A program made the position numbers and the translations under genes. Below are positions 44,245-53,418 of a stretch of DNA of 64,000 nucleotides, in pieces; within the stretch, counting starts at the first letter, position 1; each line of letters starts with the position of its first letter. The stretch is taken from contig NZ_JAUNKC010000004.1 of assembly GCF_030532965.1 (NCBI RefSeq), positions 1 through 64,000 of the forward strand, written 5' to 3'. The DNA is from Corynebacterium sp. Lineage in GTDB: Bacteria > Actinomycetota > Actinomycetes > Mycobacteriales > Mycobacteriaceae. Under the pieces are notes generated by a model, which was not told where the DNA came from, made no database searches, and saw nothing but the letters and a program-made list of their open reading frames with translations.

Positions 44245-46035
44245 ATGAGGAAAAACCGGATGCCGTTGTGGCAGGCCGCACGAAGCATTCTGCCGCGCAT
44301 GGGGCAAGCGGGGTCCCGGTCTGCGCTACTTCATAATTCTGATGAGGAAATCGGCTCCGATTACAGCCAAGCCTCTCCCCTTGTCACCGCCGTTACTGGT
44401 GTTGATTTAATCACGCCCAACACCGACGGTTCGGTTAGTGTCGTTGGCGATAGCGCACCTCGCAAATCCCCAGGCGCAATTTTCCATCTACCAACCCTGG
44501 GATACGCGGAATTGCGACGTTTCGCTTTTCTGCGCTGGTTAGGAACCCTTGGAGCGCTCGTTTTGGGCTTCGCCGGGTTGGGAGCTGGAGCCGTTCCGGT
44601 AATCGATAACCCGTACCGCGATTTTCCGGGCGGCTCGTTAATTACCCGAATGCTGCAAACTTCGACGTCGCTAGCATTCATCGGCATTGGCCTCATCGTG
44701 GTTGCGTGGCTATTCATGGCTCCGTTTACCGGGGTTGCTTTTCGACGCGGACACACCGGCGCCGGAGTCATTTCGATGTCCATGCTGCGCCGGACCTTCT
44801 TAGCCTGGAGCCTGCCCATCCTCATCAGTGCACCAATGTTCACCCAGGATATCTACTCATATTTGGCCAACGGTTCAATTGTGATGCAGGGGCTTGATCC
44901 GTATTCTGCTGGCCCCGTTGACCTGCTCGGAACTGAACATCACCTAGCTCGTTCGGTTCCGTTTATTTGGGCTCACTCACCGAGTCCGTACGGGCCAGTT
45001 GCGCTGGGCTTAGCTGCGATAATCAGTTGGATCACGAATGACAGCATCGTTGGTGGCGTTTTTGCGCACCGGTTATTAGCCATCGCCGGAGTCGCGTTAA
45101 GCGGATGGGCCGTCGTGCAGTTAGCACAACGATGTCGCGTTATACCCCAGGCAGCACTATGGCTGGGAATACTCAATCCGCTGACCGTCTTGCATTTGAT
45201 CGGCGGAATCCACAACGAAGCAATACTTTTGGGCTTGTTGTTAGCCGGCATTGAGATCGGCCTCAAGGCGGCAGATTACGCGAAGGTGGGACTATGGACC
45301 AAAGCGTTACCGCTGATTATCGCTAGCGGTTTTCTGATCAGTTGTGCTGGCATGGTCAAGGTAACCGGCTTTATCGGTCTCGGCTTTACAGGAATGTCGA
45401 TCGCGAATGCGCTGCGACTATCCGAGCGCTCCACCGCCGTATCGTGGACCATAGCGGTTCTTGTCCAAAGCATAATCTTGGTGTTCTCAGTGGCGGTGGT
45501 CACTGTGGTCAGCGGCATCGATCTGGGGTGGATCAGTGGTCAAGGCGGAGCCGTTACCATCCGTAGTTGGTTAAGTTTCACCACTGCGATCGGCGTTATC
45601 TTTGGTTGGATTGGCCAGCAGCTTGGATTGGGTGATCATACAGAATCTGTGCTCGTGATCGTTCGTGCGTTAGGAATACTAGTCGCTGCGGTGTTTATGG
45701 TTCGAATGCTGATTGCAACTTATTTGGGCCGGATATCACCAGTAGGGGCGTTAGGAGTATCCACCTTTGTCATGGTGCTATTTTTCCCCGTTGTACATCC
45801 TTGGTACATGTTATGGGCTATTCTTCCGCTGGCAGCGTGGGCAAATCGTCCGTTATTTCGAGGCACGGTAATTACCTATTCCACAGTGTTGTCATTTTTC
45901 GTACTACCACGCGGTTTGGCATTGCAGCCAGGAACTGTACTTTCGATTTATATAGCATCCATCATTGGTTTCGGATTTATACTCGGCGTTTCCTTTGTTA
46001 TTTTGAAACGTCGCGGAATTATTGGCCTACACTAG
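44245..46035 (+). CDS. mptB: MptB-type polyprenol-phosphomannose alpha-1,6-mannosyltransferase
   Basis: A large GT-C-fold membrane enzyme, 596 residues with about 13 hydrophobic segments after a polar N-terminus. MptB starts the alpha-1,6-mannan core of lipomannan and lipoarabinomannan on the outer face of the membrane, using decaprenyl-phosphate-mannose. Acidic and aromatic residues in the first loop region (DIYSYLANGSIVMQGLDPYSAGP) are the GT-C catalytic-type motif. SPSPYGP, GGIHNEAI and HPWYMLWAI follow. The gene order next to suf and ctaA matches C. glutamicum, where this gene is mptB. A second in-frame ATG at 44260 with GAGGAAA before it could be the start. A leaderless start at 44245 is also possible. 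Confidence 0.9.
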   Translation: MRKNRMPLWQAARSILPRMGQAGSRSALLHNSDEEIGSDYSQASPLVTAVTGVDLITPNTDGSVSVVGDSAPRKSPGAIFHLPTLGYAELRRFAFLRWLGTLGALVLGFAGLGAGAVPVIDNPYRDFPGGSLITRMLQTSTSLAFIGIGLIVVAWLFMAPFTGVAFRRGHTGAGVISMSMLRRTFLAWSLPILISAPMFTQDIYSYLANGSIVMQGLDPYSAGPVDLLGTEHHLARSVPFIWAHSPSPYGPVALGLAAIISWITNDSIVGGVFAHRLLAIAGVALSGWAVVQLAQRCRVIPQAALWLGILNPLTVLHLIGGIHNEAILLGLLLAGIEIGLKAADYAKVGLWTKALPLIIASGFLISCAGMVKVTGFIGLGFTGMSIANALRLSERSTAVSWTIAVLVQSIILVFSVAVVTVVSGIDLGWISGQGGAVTIRSWLSFTTAIGVIFGWIGQQLGLGDHTESVLVIVRALGILVAAVFMVRMLIATYLGRISPVGALGVSTFVMVLFFPVVHPWYMLWAILPLAAWANRPLFRGTVITYSTVLSFFVLPRGLALQPGTVLSIYIASIIGFGFILGVSFVILKRRGIIGLH

Positions 46036-46041
46036 TTTCTC

Positions 46042-46959
46042 GTGACCTTAACCGATAACGTTTACGCCCTCGAATTACACGATGTTGTAAAACGCTTTGG
46101 CGATAAAACCGCAGTCGCAGGTTTAACCTTAAGTGTTGAACCTGGCATAGTTTTAGCGCTACTCGGCCCAAACGGTGCTGGCAAAACCACAACGATCGAA
46201 ATGTGTGAAGGTTTTGCATCCCCCACATCAGGACGGATATCGGTTTTCGGCATCGATCCGGCACGTAACCCCGATGCGGTACGAAGCCAAGTTGGAATCA
46301 TGCTTCAGGACAGCGGCTCCTATTCCGGTATCAAGGTGCGGGAATTACTGGAATTAACCGCAAGGTACAGTACAGATCCGTTGGACATAGACTGGCTACT
46401 GAAGCTGGTTGGGCTGGAAAACGCACAATCCGTCACCTATCGCAGATTATCTGGCGGGCAAAAACAGCGTCTCAACCTCGCGGTCGCTTTAATCTCTCGC
46501 CCCCGACTGGTCTTTCTCGACGAACCAACCGCAGGAATGGATACCCAATCCAAATTCATGATGTGGGACCTGGTTCATGCCCTTAAAGCTGACGGCGTTA
46601 CCGTAGTTCTGACCACCCACCTCATGGAGGAGGCGGAAGCGCTCGCCGACCGAATCGTTATTCTCGACGCTGGCGCAATAGTAGCTGAAGGCACTTTAGA
46701 GCAGCTTCGGAACTGTTCGAGCCCGCATATCAGTTTCCACACAAACAGGGAATTGGATGTTTATTCGTTCCCTGGGCCCGAAATCATCGCCGTTAAACCC
46801 GGCATGTATCGGATCGCTGCCTCGCCGACGCCTGAACTCGTCGAAAAGCTAGCGGCATTTGCTAGTTCGCAATCAGTTCTCATAACGCAACTCGACACCC
46901 ACATGCAGAGTCTAGAAAATATTTTCCTCGATATAACCGGTCGGAGTTTAAGGAGCTAG
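46042..46959 (+). CDS. ABC transporter ATP-binding protein (ABC-2 type exporter)
   Basis: A 305-residue ATPase of the DrrA/CcmA-like group. Walker A is LGPNGAGKTTTIE, the Q-loop MLQDSG, the signature RRLSGGQKQRLNLAVAL, Walker B LVFLDEPTAGMD, and the H-loop TTHLMEE. A C-terminal regulatory part (about 215-305) follows. It begins six bases after mptB and ends three bases before its permease. Because it lies between mptB and ctaA, it may export a lipid or a haem-related compound. The substrate cannot be read from sequence. Confidence 0.92.
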   Translation: MTLTDNVYALELHDVVKRFGDKTAVAGLTLSVEPGIVLALLGPNGAGKTTTIEMCEGFASPTSGRISVFGIDPARNPDAVRSQVGIMLQDSGSYSGIKVRELLELTARYSTDPLDIDWLLKLVGLENAQSVTYRRLSGGQKQRLNLAVALISRPRLVFLDEPTAGMDTQSKFMMWDLVHALKADGVTVVLTTHLMEEAEALADRIVILDAGAIVAEGTLEQLRNCSSPHISFHTNRELDVYSFPGPEIIAVKPGMYRIAASPTPELVEKLAAFASSQSVLITQLDTHMQSLENIFLDITGRSLRS

Positions 46960-46962
46960 TTT

Positions 46963-47742
46963 ATGGATACCACTGAACGCCACGTGGCTTTTCCGCCGGG
47001 AACGTTTAGCCCCCGGTCCACACGCTCCAGCTGGCAAACAATGCTGCGAGCTCAATCTGCTATCGAGGCAAAACTGTTTTTGCGACATGGTGAACAACTT
47101 TTACTCAGCTTCATCATTCCGATTGCAATGCTAATTATTGTTGGAACTGTAAAAGTATTTCCCCAACCCCAACCACTCAGCATCGGATTCCCCTTCGTCT
47201 TGGCTATCGCCGCCATGAGTTCGGGCTTCACTGGCCAAGCAATCTCTCTCGCCTTTGATCGACGCTATGGTGCGCTCAAACGGGTTGGCGCTTCGGGTGT
47301 TCCGACGTGGACGATCATTCTGGGGAAAATTTGCGGGTTGGTGATCGTTTCGACGCTCCAAATCTCAATACTGGTGACAGTTGCGACTGTCCTTGGGTGG
47401 CGCGCTTCGGTGGGAAGCTTCCTCCTCGGAATCCTTTTGTTTTTCCTGGGAATAGCAGCATTCACCGCTTTGGGAATGTTGCTTGGTGGAACGCTATCCT
47501 CCGAAATCGTACTAGGGCTTGCAAATCTTTTATGGGTAATCCTGGTCGGTGCCGCAGGCTACGTCATGTTCTCCCTTCCCGAACCGACAGCCTGGCTTAC
47601 TCTCGTCCCCTCCATCGCCCTGGCAACTGGCATCCACACGGCTTTCAGCGGTGGGTTTCCGCTGATAAGTATCGTTGCGCTTATCTGTTGGACGGTGATA
47701 AGCGTCGCAGCGGCAATAAAGTGGTTTAAGTTCACTGATTAA
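46963..47742 (+). CDS. ABC-2 type transporter permease
   Basis: A 259-residue membrane protein with six hydrophobic segments, including SFIIPIAMLIIVGTV, LQISILVTVATVLGW and the late VLGLANLLWVILVGAAGYVMF. This is the ABC-2 permease pattern. A polar N-terminal stretch of about 35 residues precedes the first helix. AAGGAG is placed just before its ATG and overlaps the end of the ATPase gene. It forms a two-gene exporter with the preceding ATPase. The substrate is unknown. Confidence 0.9.
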   Translation: MDTTERHVAFPPGTFSPRSTRSSWQTMLRAQSAIEAKLFLRHGEQLLLSFIIPIAMLIIVGTVKVFPQPQPLSIGFPFVLAIAAMSSGFTGQAISLAFDRRYGALKRVGASGVPTWTIILGKICGLVIVSTLQISILVTVATVLGWRASVGSFLLGILLFFLGIAAFTALGMLLGGTLSSEIVLGLANLLWVILVGAAGYVMFSLPEPTAWLTLVPSIALATGIHTAFSGGFPLISIVALICWTVISVAAAIKWFKFTD

Positions 47743-47786
47743 TCGTCACTTAGAGTCTGCCCCAACTAGCGCTACTATTAGGTGCT

Positions 47787-48800
47787 GTGACTACCAAAAA
47801 TTCGAAACCTGATGCACAATCGCGGTTCAGATTCCGCTTCAGCATCGTTGTTCAGCGCCGTCTTGCGTTACTTTTGCTCATTGCACAAGGCGGCATAACC
47901 GTCACCGGATCGATTGTTCGCGTTACTGGCTCAGGTTTGGGCTGTAATACGTGGCCAAACTGCCACGAAGGATCGTTGGTTCCGGTTCAAGGTGCAGCCC
48001 CCGCCGTGCACCAAGCAATCGAATTCGGTAACCGCCTTCTGACCTTCGTTCTTGTTGCTGTCGCGCTCGCGGTCTTCGTGGCTGTGGTGGTAGAAAAGCG
48101 GCGTCGTGAGATTATCGTTCATGCCGTTATCCAGGGGCTGGGCATCGTCGTTCAGGCAGTTATCGGCGGCATTTCGGTACTGCTGGATTTGAAGTGGTGG
48201 TCTGTGGCTCTCCATTTCTTACCATCAATGCTGTTGGTGTGGTTAGCCGCCATGCTTTACATACGTATTCAGGAAGATGACGCATATCCCCCAACTCGCA
48301 CTTATTCCCGGAGCATGCGTTTTATCGTTTCCCTCTTTGCGGTCGGTATCGCGGCAGTGCTCGTGACCGGCACCATGGTCACCGGCGCTGGTGTGCATTC
48401 CGGAGACTCTGGGGTTGGAATGGAAGGCCGTCTGGAAGTAGATATCCAATTGATGGCGTATATTCACGCGGGCACCATGTACTTTTTCCTTGCTGTGCTG
48501 CTCATCCTTTTCGCTGGGCTAGTGCGGCAAAAAGCCCCTCTTCGAGTGCGCCGAACTGGATGGATTCTCATCGGAATGATTCTGTTCCAGATCGCTGTCG
48601 GTGTACTGCAGTTTAGGATGGGTGTCCCCCGGTGGACAGTTCCTATCCACGTCGCTATGAGTTCGGTCATTGTGGCTTTTTCCTCGTTCTTGTACACCAT
48701 CGGTATGGTTCGAGAAGCGCCGCAGGATCTGGCCTCAGCGAATAGTTCCATTGCTGGCGGCACTCAATACGATCCAACGCATTTGCCAGCTTCCAAATAG
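47787..48800 (+). CDS. ctaA: haem A synthase (CtaA/COX15)
   Basis: CtaA oxidises the C8 methyl of haem O to give haem A for the aa3 cytochrome oxidase. The 337 residues have eight membrane spans in two four-helix halves. The first half carries GSIVRVTGSGLGCNTWPNC (Cys 53 and 59, the redox pair) and VHQAIEFGNR. Further haem-ligand His are in WWSVALHFLPSM, YIHAGTMYF and VPIHVAMSSV. It starts with GTG 47787 shortly after a TATTAG that could be a -10. Gene order in C. glutamicum places ctaA next to ctaB, but here two azl genes intervene. Confidence 0.94.
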   Translation: MTTKNSKPDAQSRFRFRFSIVVQRRLALLLLIAQGGITVTGSIVRVTGSGLGCNTWPNCHEGSLVPVQGAAPAVHQAIEFGNRLLTFVLVAVALAVFVAVVVEKRRREIIVHAVIQGLGIVVQAVIGGISVLLDLKWWSVALHFLPSMLLVWLAAMLYIRIQEDDAYPPTRTYSRSMRFIVSLFAVGIAAVLVTGTMVTGAGVHSGDSGVGMEGRLEVDIQLMAYIHAGTMYFFLAVLLILFAGLVRQKAPLRVRRTGWILIGMILFQIAVGVLQFRMGVPRWTVPIHVAMSSVIVAFSSFLYTIGMVREAPQDLASANSSIAGGTQYDPTHLPASK

Positions 48801-48819
48801 AACCCTTCGTTAGGAATAT

Positions 48820-49518
48820 ATGCCCAGTTTTCGTCAAGAATTCATCGCAACAACTCAAAAAGCGGGCGCAGTCTGGGCAGGTTTCTTCGCCATGGCGATC
48901 GGACTCGGCGTTTTGGTCGTTAACGCCGGTCTGCTGTGGTGGACGGCACCGTTACTGTCTGGTTTGATCTTCGCAGGCAGTCTAGAATTCATCATGATCG
49001 GACTGTTGACCAGTACTGCGCCGATAGCCACGATCGCGATCACGACTTTTTTGACCAACTCGCGCCACGTGTTCTACGGCTTGACGTTTCCCATTCACGC
49101 CGTTTCCGGCGGATTGGCGAAGTTCTATTCCGTCTTTTCCTTGTGTGACGAGTCATATTCGATAATATCGGCGACCCCGCAGCGGGAAATCACTGCGAAC
49201 CGGATATTGATAACCAACGCGGGCCTTCATCTTAGTTGGTGCTTTGGTTCAACCGTAGGCGCGCTTTTTGCCACGTTTGCCCTGGGTGAGATCCCCGGTT
49301 TAGATTTCGTTTTAATTGGTTTGTTCACGGTTTTGACTATCGACGTTCTCAAACAGACAAATGATGTCCGAAGCGCGATTATTGCTGTTGCTTGCGGCGC
49401 AATCGCCTTAATGTTTAGCCGCGATCATATGCTGGTTCTCGCGATGACTGGTTACGCTTTCGTCCTGATAGCGCGATTTTGGCTGACAGAAGTTATAGCA
49501 GGTGATAACGATGCCTAG
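48820..49518 (+). CDS. azlC: AzlC-family branched-chain amino acid exporter large subunit (BrnF-like)
   Basis: A 232-residue membrane protein with six or seven spans. Family motifs are GAVWAGFFAMAIGLGVLV, SGLIFAGSLEFIMIGLL and TTFLTNSRHVFYGLTF. In C. glutamicum the related BrnFE pair exports leucine, isoleucine, valine and methionine under Lrp control. No lrp gene is seen here. The ATG follows AGGAA. It starts 19 bases after ctaA, so it likely shares the transcript. Its last codons overlap azlD. Confidence 0.9.
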   Translation: MPSFRQEFIATTQKAGAVWAGFFAMAIGLGVLVVNAGLLWWTAPLLSGLIFAGSLEFIMIGLLTSTAPIATIAITTFLTNSRHVFYGLTFPIHAVSGGLAKFYSVFSLCDESYSIISATPQREITANRILITNAGLHLSWCFGSTVGALFATFALGEIPGLDFVLIGLFTVLTIDVLKQTNDVRSAIIAVACGAIALMFSRDHMLVLAMTGYAFVLIARFWLTEVIAGDNDA

Positions 49519-49840
49519 TTCCGGTTACATCATTACGGCCATCCTGGTGGCAATGCTGATCACTTTCGCGACACGGGCGATTCCGTTTCCGCTGCAAACC
49601 CGATTGCGCAACAGCGCCTTTTTGTTAAGTTTCGGACGTTGGATGCCGGTCGGAACAATGGTCATTTTGCTTATCTATTCGGCGACCACGGTACCGTGGG
49701 CGGCGGGCTATTCGGGGTTCCTGCCGTATCTTGCCGGGTTCATTGTGACTAGCACTTTACACATCTGGCGCGGCAATACCTTTGCTTCTATCATCGCAGG
49801 AACGACTGTGTGTGTATCGCTCGCAGTATTGCTTGGCTAG
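49511..49840 (+). CDS. azlD: AzlD-family branched-chain amino acid exporter small subunit (BrnE-like)
   Basis: A membrane protein of about 109 residues with four spans. AzlD-typical motifs are ITFATRAIPF near the start and FLLSFGRWMPVGTMVILLIY. I choose ATG 49511 because AGG lies eight bases upstream. A GTG at 49502 would add three residues. It overlaps azlC by eight bases, which is standard for the two-subunit exporters. It is convergent with ctaB across a 49-base gap. Confidence 0.9.
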   Translation: MPSSGYIITAILVAMLITFATRAIPFPLQTRLRNSAFLLSFGRWMPVGTMVILLIYSATTVPWAAGYSGFLPYLAGFIVTSTLHIWRGNTFASIIAGTTVCVSLAVLLG

Positions 49841-49889
49841 TTAACGTCGCTTTTCGACGCCCCACTGCGCGACTGATCGCTGAAGGCGG

Positions 49890-50807
49890 CTAGAAACCGA
49901 TGAGGGCGCCAATCGTCTCTAAGCCCATAACCGCATCGATAGAAAGTCCGACGAACAGCAAAGCCAGGTAGTTATTCGACAAAATGAACAGGCGCAGCGG
50001 TTTAACTTCTTTTCCGTTCTTCACGCCATTATGGAGCACAATGGCCATAATCAAGAACCACAACCCTGTGATAACTGCGGTTGCTGCGTAAATCACCCCG
50101 GCGGCGGGAATAAGAAGCGCTGTCGTGATGACGGTTGCCACGGTGTACCAGACGATTTGCCGAGTTACTTGCTCTTCCGTTCGCACTACAGGCAGCATAG
50201 GTACGCCTGCCGCTGCGTAATCCTCCTTATATTTCATGGCCAACGCCCACGTATGTGGTGGCGTCCAAAAGAAAATAATGAGGAACAGAACCACGGCTTG
50301 CCACCACTGTGCCGGAACTCCCTCCGGCAGATGGTCAGTGATTACCGCCCACCCAACAACGACCGGCATACACCCGGCTGCACCACCCCACACGATATTC
50401 ATATGGGTTCGTCGCTTAAGGAACTTCGTGTACACGAATATATAAAACAGAATGGTTATCATGACGAACACGGCAGCCAAAAGCGAACCGCATAGTAGCC
50501 ATAACCACAAGAAGCTCGAAATCGTCAGTATCCAGGCGAAAATGGTGGCATTTTTATTGCTGACCGTGTGGCGCACAAGTGGACGTGCCCGAGTTCGACC
50601 CATTTTTTGGTCAATGTCCGAGTCGGCAACCATATTAAACGTGTTGGCAGCAGCGGCTCCCATCCAACCACCGATGACGGTGAGCAGAATTAGAGCAATA
50701 TTGTTCTCGCCACGCTCCGCCTGCAACATTGCCGGGATGGTCGCAACGAGGAGAAGTTCGATAATCCGCGGTTTCGTCAATGCGATATAAGCCTTGATCG
50801 TCTCCAA
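49890..50807 (-). CDS. ctaB: protohaem IX farnesyltransferase (haem O synthase, CtaB)
   Basis: CtaB adds a farnesyl group to haem b, making haem O, the substrate for CtaA. It is a UbiA-type prenyltransferase with about nine membrane spans. The Asp-rich motifs are [23 protein letters not shown] and, later, [16 protein letters not shown] prefer the TTG at 50807 ([16 protein letters not shown], about 305 residues). GGAGGA lies five bases upstream, and family members start at this point. An ATG at 50825 and the upstream extension to 50879 are less likely. It is transcribed leftward, away from tkt, over a long shared control region. Confidence 0.93.
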   Translation of the reverse strand: METIKAYIALTKPRIIELLLVATIPAMLQAERGENNIALILLTVIGGWMGAAAANTFNMVADSDIDQKMGRTRARPLVRHTVSNKNATIFAWILTISSFLWLWLLCGSLLAAVFVMITILFYIFVYTKFLKRRTHMNIVWGGAAGCMPVVVGWAVITDHLPEGVPAQWWQAVVLFLIIFFWTPPHTWALAMKYKEDYAAAGVPMLPVVRTEEQVTRQIVWYTVATVITTALLIPAAGVIYAATAVITGLWFLIMAIVLHNGVKNGKEVKPLRLFILSNNYLALLFVGLSIDAVMGLETIGALIGF

Positions 50808-51248
50808 GGAATTCCTCCACCTCATAGATTTAGACAACCATTGTGCGCCGTTAGTTTTCGCAATTAAACCACGGGGCACGTTTCATACTAGTCGGCCAGA
50901 GCCTCGCTTAACCTGCGCATCCAAAAAGACTCCTGTGCACAATCCGCACAATAGTCCGTTGGCAGATTCCACTTTCGTTCTGACGCAACTCATCAATGGT
51001 AGCCCCAGTTGCGACTTTTACCACATTTCGCCAAGGCATTTCGGCAATTTAGCACCCCCATTTTCCACAATCGGCTAGGCCAACGGTTGTTTTCCCGTCG
51101 TGATGGCACGCTCCTTCTACCGCCACAGGCACGCAGCGTTGCGCTTTGAAACCAAACCGCTCGGCTTAATTTTCGTTTGGCGGCTAAAGTAGTAGGCAGC
51201 CTTTGTGGCCCAAGTACCTCTCCCCTACCATAGGACGGAAATTTCACA
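50808..51248. other. long divergent intergenic region between ctaB and tkt
   Basis: About 440 bases with no supportable gene on either strand. It must hold the promoters of ctaB (left) and of the tkt operon (right). A possible -10, TAAAGT, lies at 51185-51190 facing tkt, with no convincing -35. I recognise no operator or RNA element here. Confidence 0.6.
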
Positions 51249-53342
51249 GTGACTCTCACCCCAGAACTTGCTGCCCACACGGTTCGAAACTATCCCGGTG
51301 ATTGGTCCGAGCTTGACACCAAAGCCATCGACACCGCGCGTATTCTAGCTGCGGACGCGGTGCAGAAATGTGGCTCGGGGCATCCCGGAACCGCCATGTC
51401 ATTGGCACCACTTGCCTATCTGTTGTATCAGCGGGTCATGAACCACGATCCATCCGACACTACGTGGGCGGGCCGCGATCGATTTGTCTTGTCATGCGGG
51501 CACTCCTCATTGACCCAATATATTCAGTTGTTCTTGGGGGGATTTGGCCTGGAGCTGGACGATATTAAGGCGCTGCGTACCTGGGGCGCGCTAACCCCCG
51601 GCCATCCTGAGTATCGGCACACCGATGGCGTCGAAATCACCACCGGCCCACTCGGCCAGGGCCTCGCCTCGGCAGTTGGCATGGCAATGGCTGCACGAAA
51701 AGAGCGGTTCCTATTTGATCCCGAAACCCCTGTCGGTCAGTCACCATTTGATCATTTCATTTACGTCATCGCATCTGATGGTGATCTGGAGGAAGGTGTC
51801 ACTGCAGAGGCAAGTTCTCTGGCGGGTACCCAGGAACTCGGCAATTTGATCGTGTTCTGGGATGACAACCGCATTTCTATTGAAGAAGACACTCAAATCG
51901 CCTTCACAGAGGATGTGTGCGCTAGGTACGCGGCGTATGGCTGGCAGGTTCTTGAGGTCGAAAGCGGCGAAGACATCGTGGCGCTGGAGGCTGCAATTGC
52001 CGAAGCTAAGGCCGATACGAAGCGGCCGTCGTTCATTCGTATGCGCACAATTATTGGCTATCCAGCGCCAACAATGATGAATACTGCCGCGGTTCACGGT
52101 GCCGCTTTGGGTGCGGAAGAAGTTGCAGCAACCAAAAAGGAATTAGGATTCGACCCCAACGTTGATTTCCCAGTCACCGACGAAGTGTTGGCTCATACTC
52201 GCCAGTTACAACAACGCGCCAAGCAGAAGCATGCTGAATGGCAAGAGAAGTTTGATGCTTGGGCAAAGGAGCATCCAGAAGAAAAGGAACTATTCGACCG
52301 GCTAACGACCCGCAGCCTACCTGACGGCTTCGACGCAGATCTTCCGGTCTGGGACGCTGGTGATAGCGTCGCAACGCGTAAAGCCTCGGAGGCGACAATC
52401 CAAGCGTTAGCCGCAGCATTGCCGGAGCTGTGGGGTGGCTCCGCCGATCTTGCAGGTTCGAATAACACTGTCATCAAAGGCGCACCGTCCTTTGGACCTG
52501 AGCGCATTAGCACTGATACTTGGCAGACGGAACCAGGCGGCCGAAACCTTCACTTCGGAATCCGCGAGCATGCAATGGGCGCGATCGTCAACGGTATTTC
52601 GCTCCATGGTGGCACACGTCCCTATTGTGGTACCTTCCTCATCTTCTCCGATTACATGCGCCCGGCTGTGCGTTTGGCTGCGCTGATGGAGACTGACGCT
52701 TACTACGTCTGGACTCACGACTCCATTGGCCTTGGCGAAGACGGGCCAACCCACCAACCTGTGGAGCAATTAGCTACCTTGCGGGCTATCCCTAATATGT
52801 CGATGCTGCGACCTGCGGACGCCAACGAAACCGCTGCAGCGTGGCGGGCAGCGTTACTGTACAAAGAAGGCCCGAAGGGCATCGCACTTACGCGACAGAA
52901 TGTCCCGGTTCTACCAGGAACTAAAGAAAAAGCCAAGGAAGGCGTTGAAAAAGGCGCATATATCCTGATCGAGAGTTCAACCCCGGTTCCTGACGTGATC
53001 ATCATGGCCACCGGATCCGAGGTTCAATTGGCCGTAGCCGCGGCAGAACAGTTGGAAAGCGAAGGCATTGGCACCCGGGTTGTATCGGTACCGTGCCTCG
53101 ATTGGTTTGAAAACCAAGACCCGGAGTATCAAGAAACGGTGCTTCCAAAGGCTGTCACAGCGCGGGTATCTGTTGAGGCGGGCTTGGCCCTGTCGTGGTA
53201 CCGCCACCTGGGCTCGCAAGGTCGAGCTGTTTCATTGGAGCACTTCGGTGCTTCAGCCCCGTACCAAAAGCTTTTCGACGAATTCGGCATCACCGTCGAA
53301 GCGGTGGTTCAAGCCGCTCACGATTCACTGAAAGCGCAATAG
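51249..53342 (+). CDS. tkt: transketolase
   Basis: Transketolase moves two-carbon units between sugar phosphates in the non-oxidative pentose phosphate pathway, using thiamine diphosphate. The 697 residues contain the N-terminal signature DAVQKCGSGHPGTAMSLAPLAYLL and the ThDP motif SDGDLEEGVTAEASSLAGTQELGN. The pyrimidine domain follows with LHFGIREHAMGAIVNG, then a C-terminal domain. It starts with GTG at 51249 after GGAAA. It heads the operon tkt-tal-zwf-opcA-pgl, the classical corynebacterial arrangement supplying NADPH and pentoses. Confidence 0.97.
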   Translation: MTLTPELAAHTVRNYPGDWSELDTKAIDTARILAADAVQKCGSGHPGTAMSLAPLAYLLYQRVMNHDPSDTTWAGRDRFVLSCGHSSLTQYIQLFLGGFGLELDDIKALRTWGALTPGHPEYRHTDGVEITTGPLGQGLASAVGMAMAARKERFLFDPETPVGQSPFDHFIYVIASDGDLEEGVTAEASSLAGTQELGNLIVFWDDNRISIEEDTQIAFTEDVCARYAAYGWQVLEVESGEDIVALEAAIAEAKADTKRPSFIRMRTIIGYPAPTMMNTAAVHGAALGAEEVAATKKELGFDPNVDFPVTDEVLAHTRQLQQRAKQKHAEWQEKFDAWAKEHPEEKELFDRLTTRSLPDGFDADLPVWDAGDSVATRKASEATIQALAAALPELWGGSADLAGSNNTVIKGAPSFGPERISTDTWQTEPGGRNLHFGIREHAMGAIVNGISLHGGTRPYCGTFLIFSDYMRPAVRLAALMETDAYYVWTHDSIGLGEDGPTHQPVEQLATLRAIPNMSMLRPADANETAAAWRAALLYKEGPKGIALTRQNVPVLPGTKEKAKEGVEKGAYILIESSTPVPDVIIMATGSEVQLAVAAAEQLESEGIGTRVVSVPCLDWFENQDPEYQETVLPKAVTARVSVEAGLALSWYRHLGSQGRAVSLEHFGASAPYQKLFDEFGITVEAVVQAAHDSLKAQ

Positions 53343-53355
53343 TCTTTCATGCGAT

Positions 53356-53381
53356 GGCTGCAACCAGGCGTGGTTGCAGCC
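53356..53381 (+). terminator. hairpin in the tkt-tal gap
   Basis: GGCTGCAACCA (53356-53366) pairs with TGGTTGCAGCC (53371-53381) across a 4-base loop, 14 bases after the tkt stop and before tal. There is no U-run, so an mRNA-stability or attenuation role is more likely than full termination. Confidence 0.55.
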
Positions 53382-53418
53382 TTGCCCGCTCCCACACATT
53401 GAGGAAAGTTACTACGTT

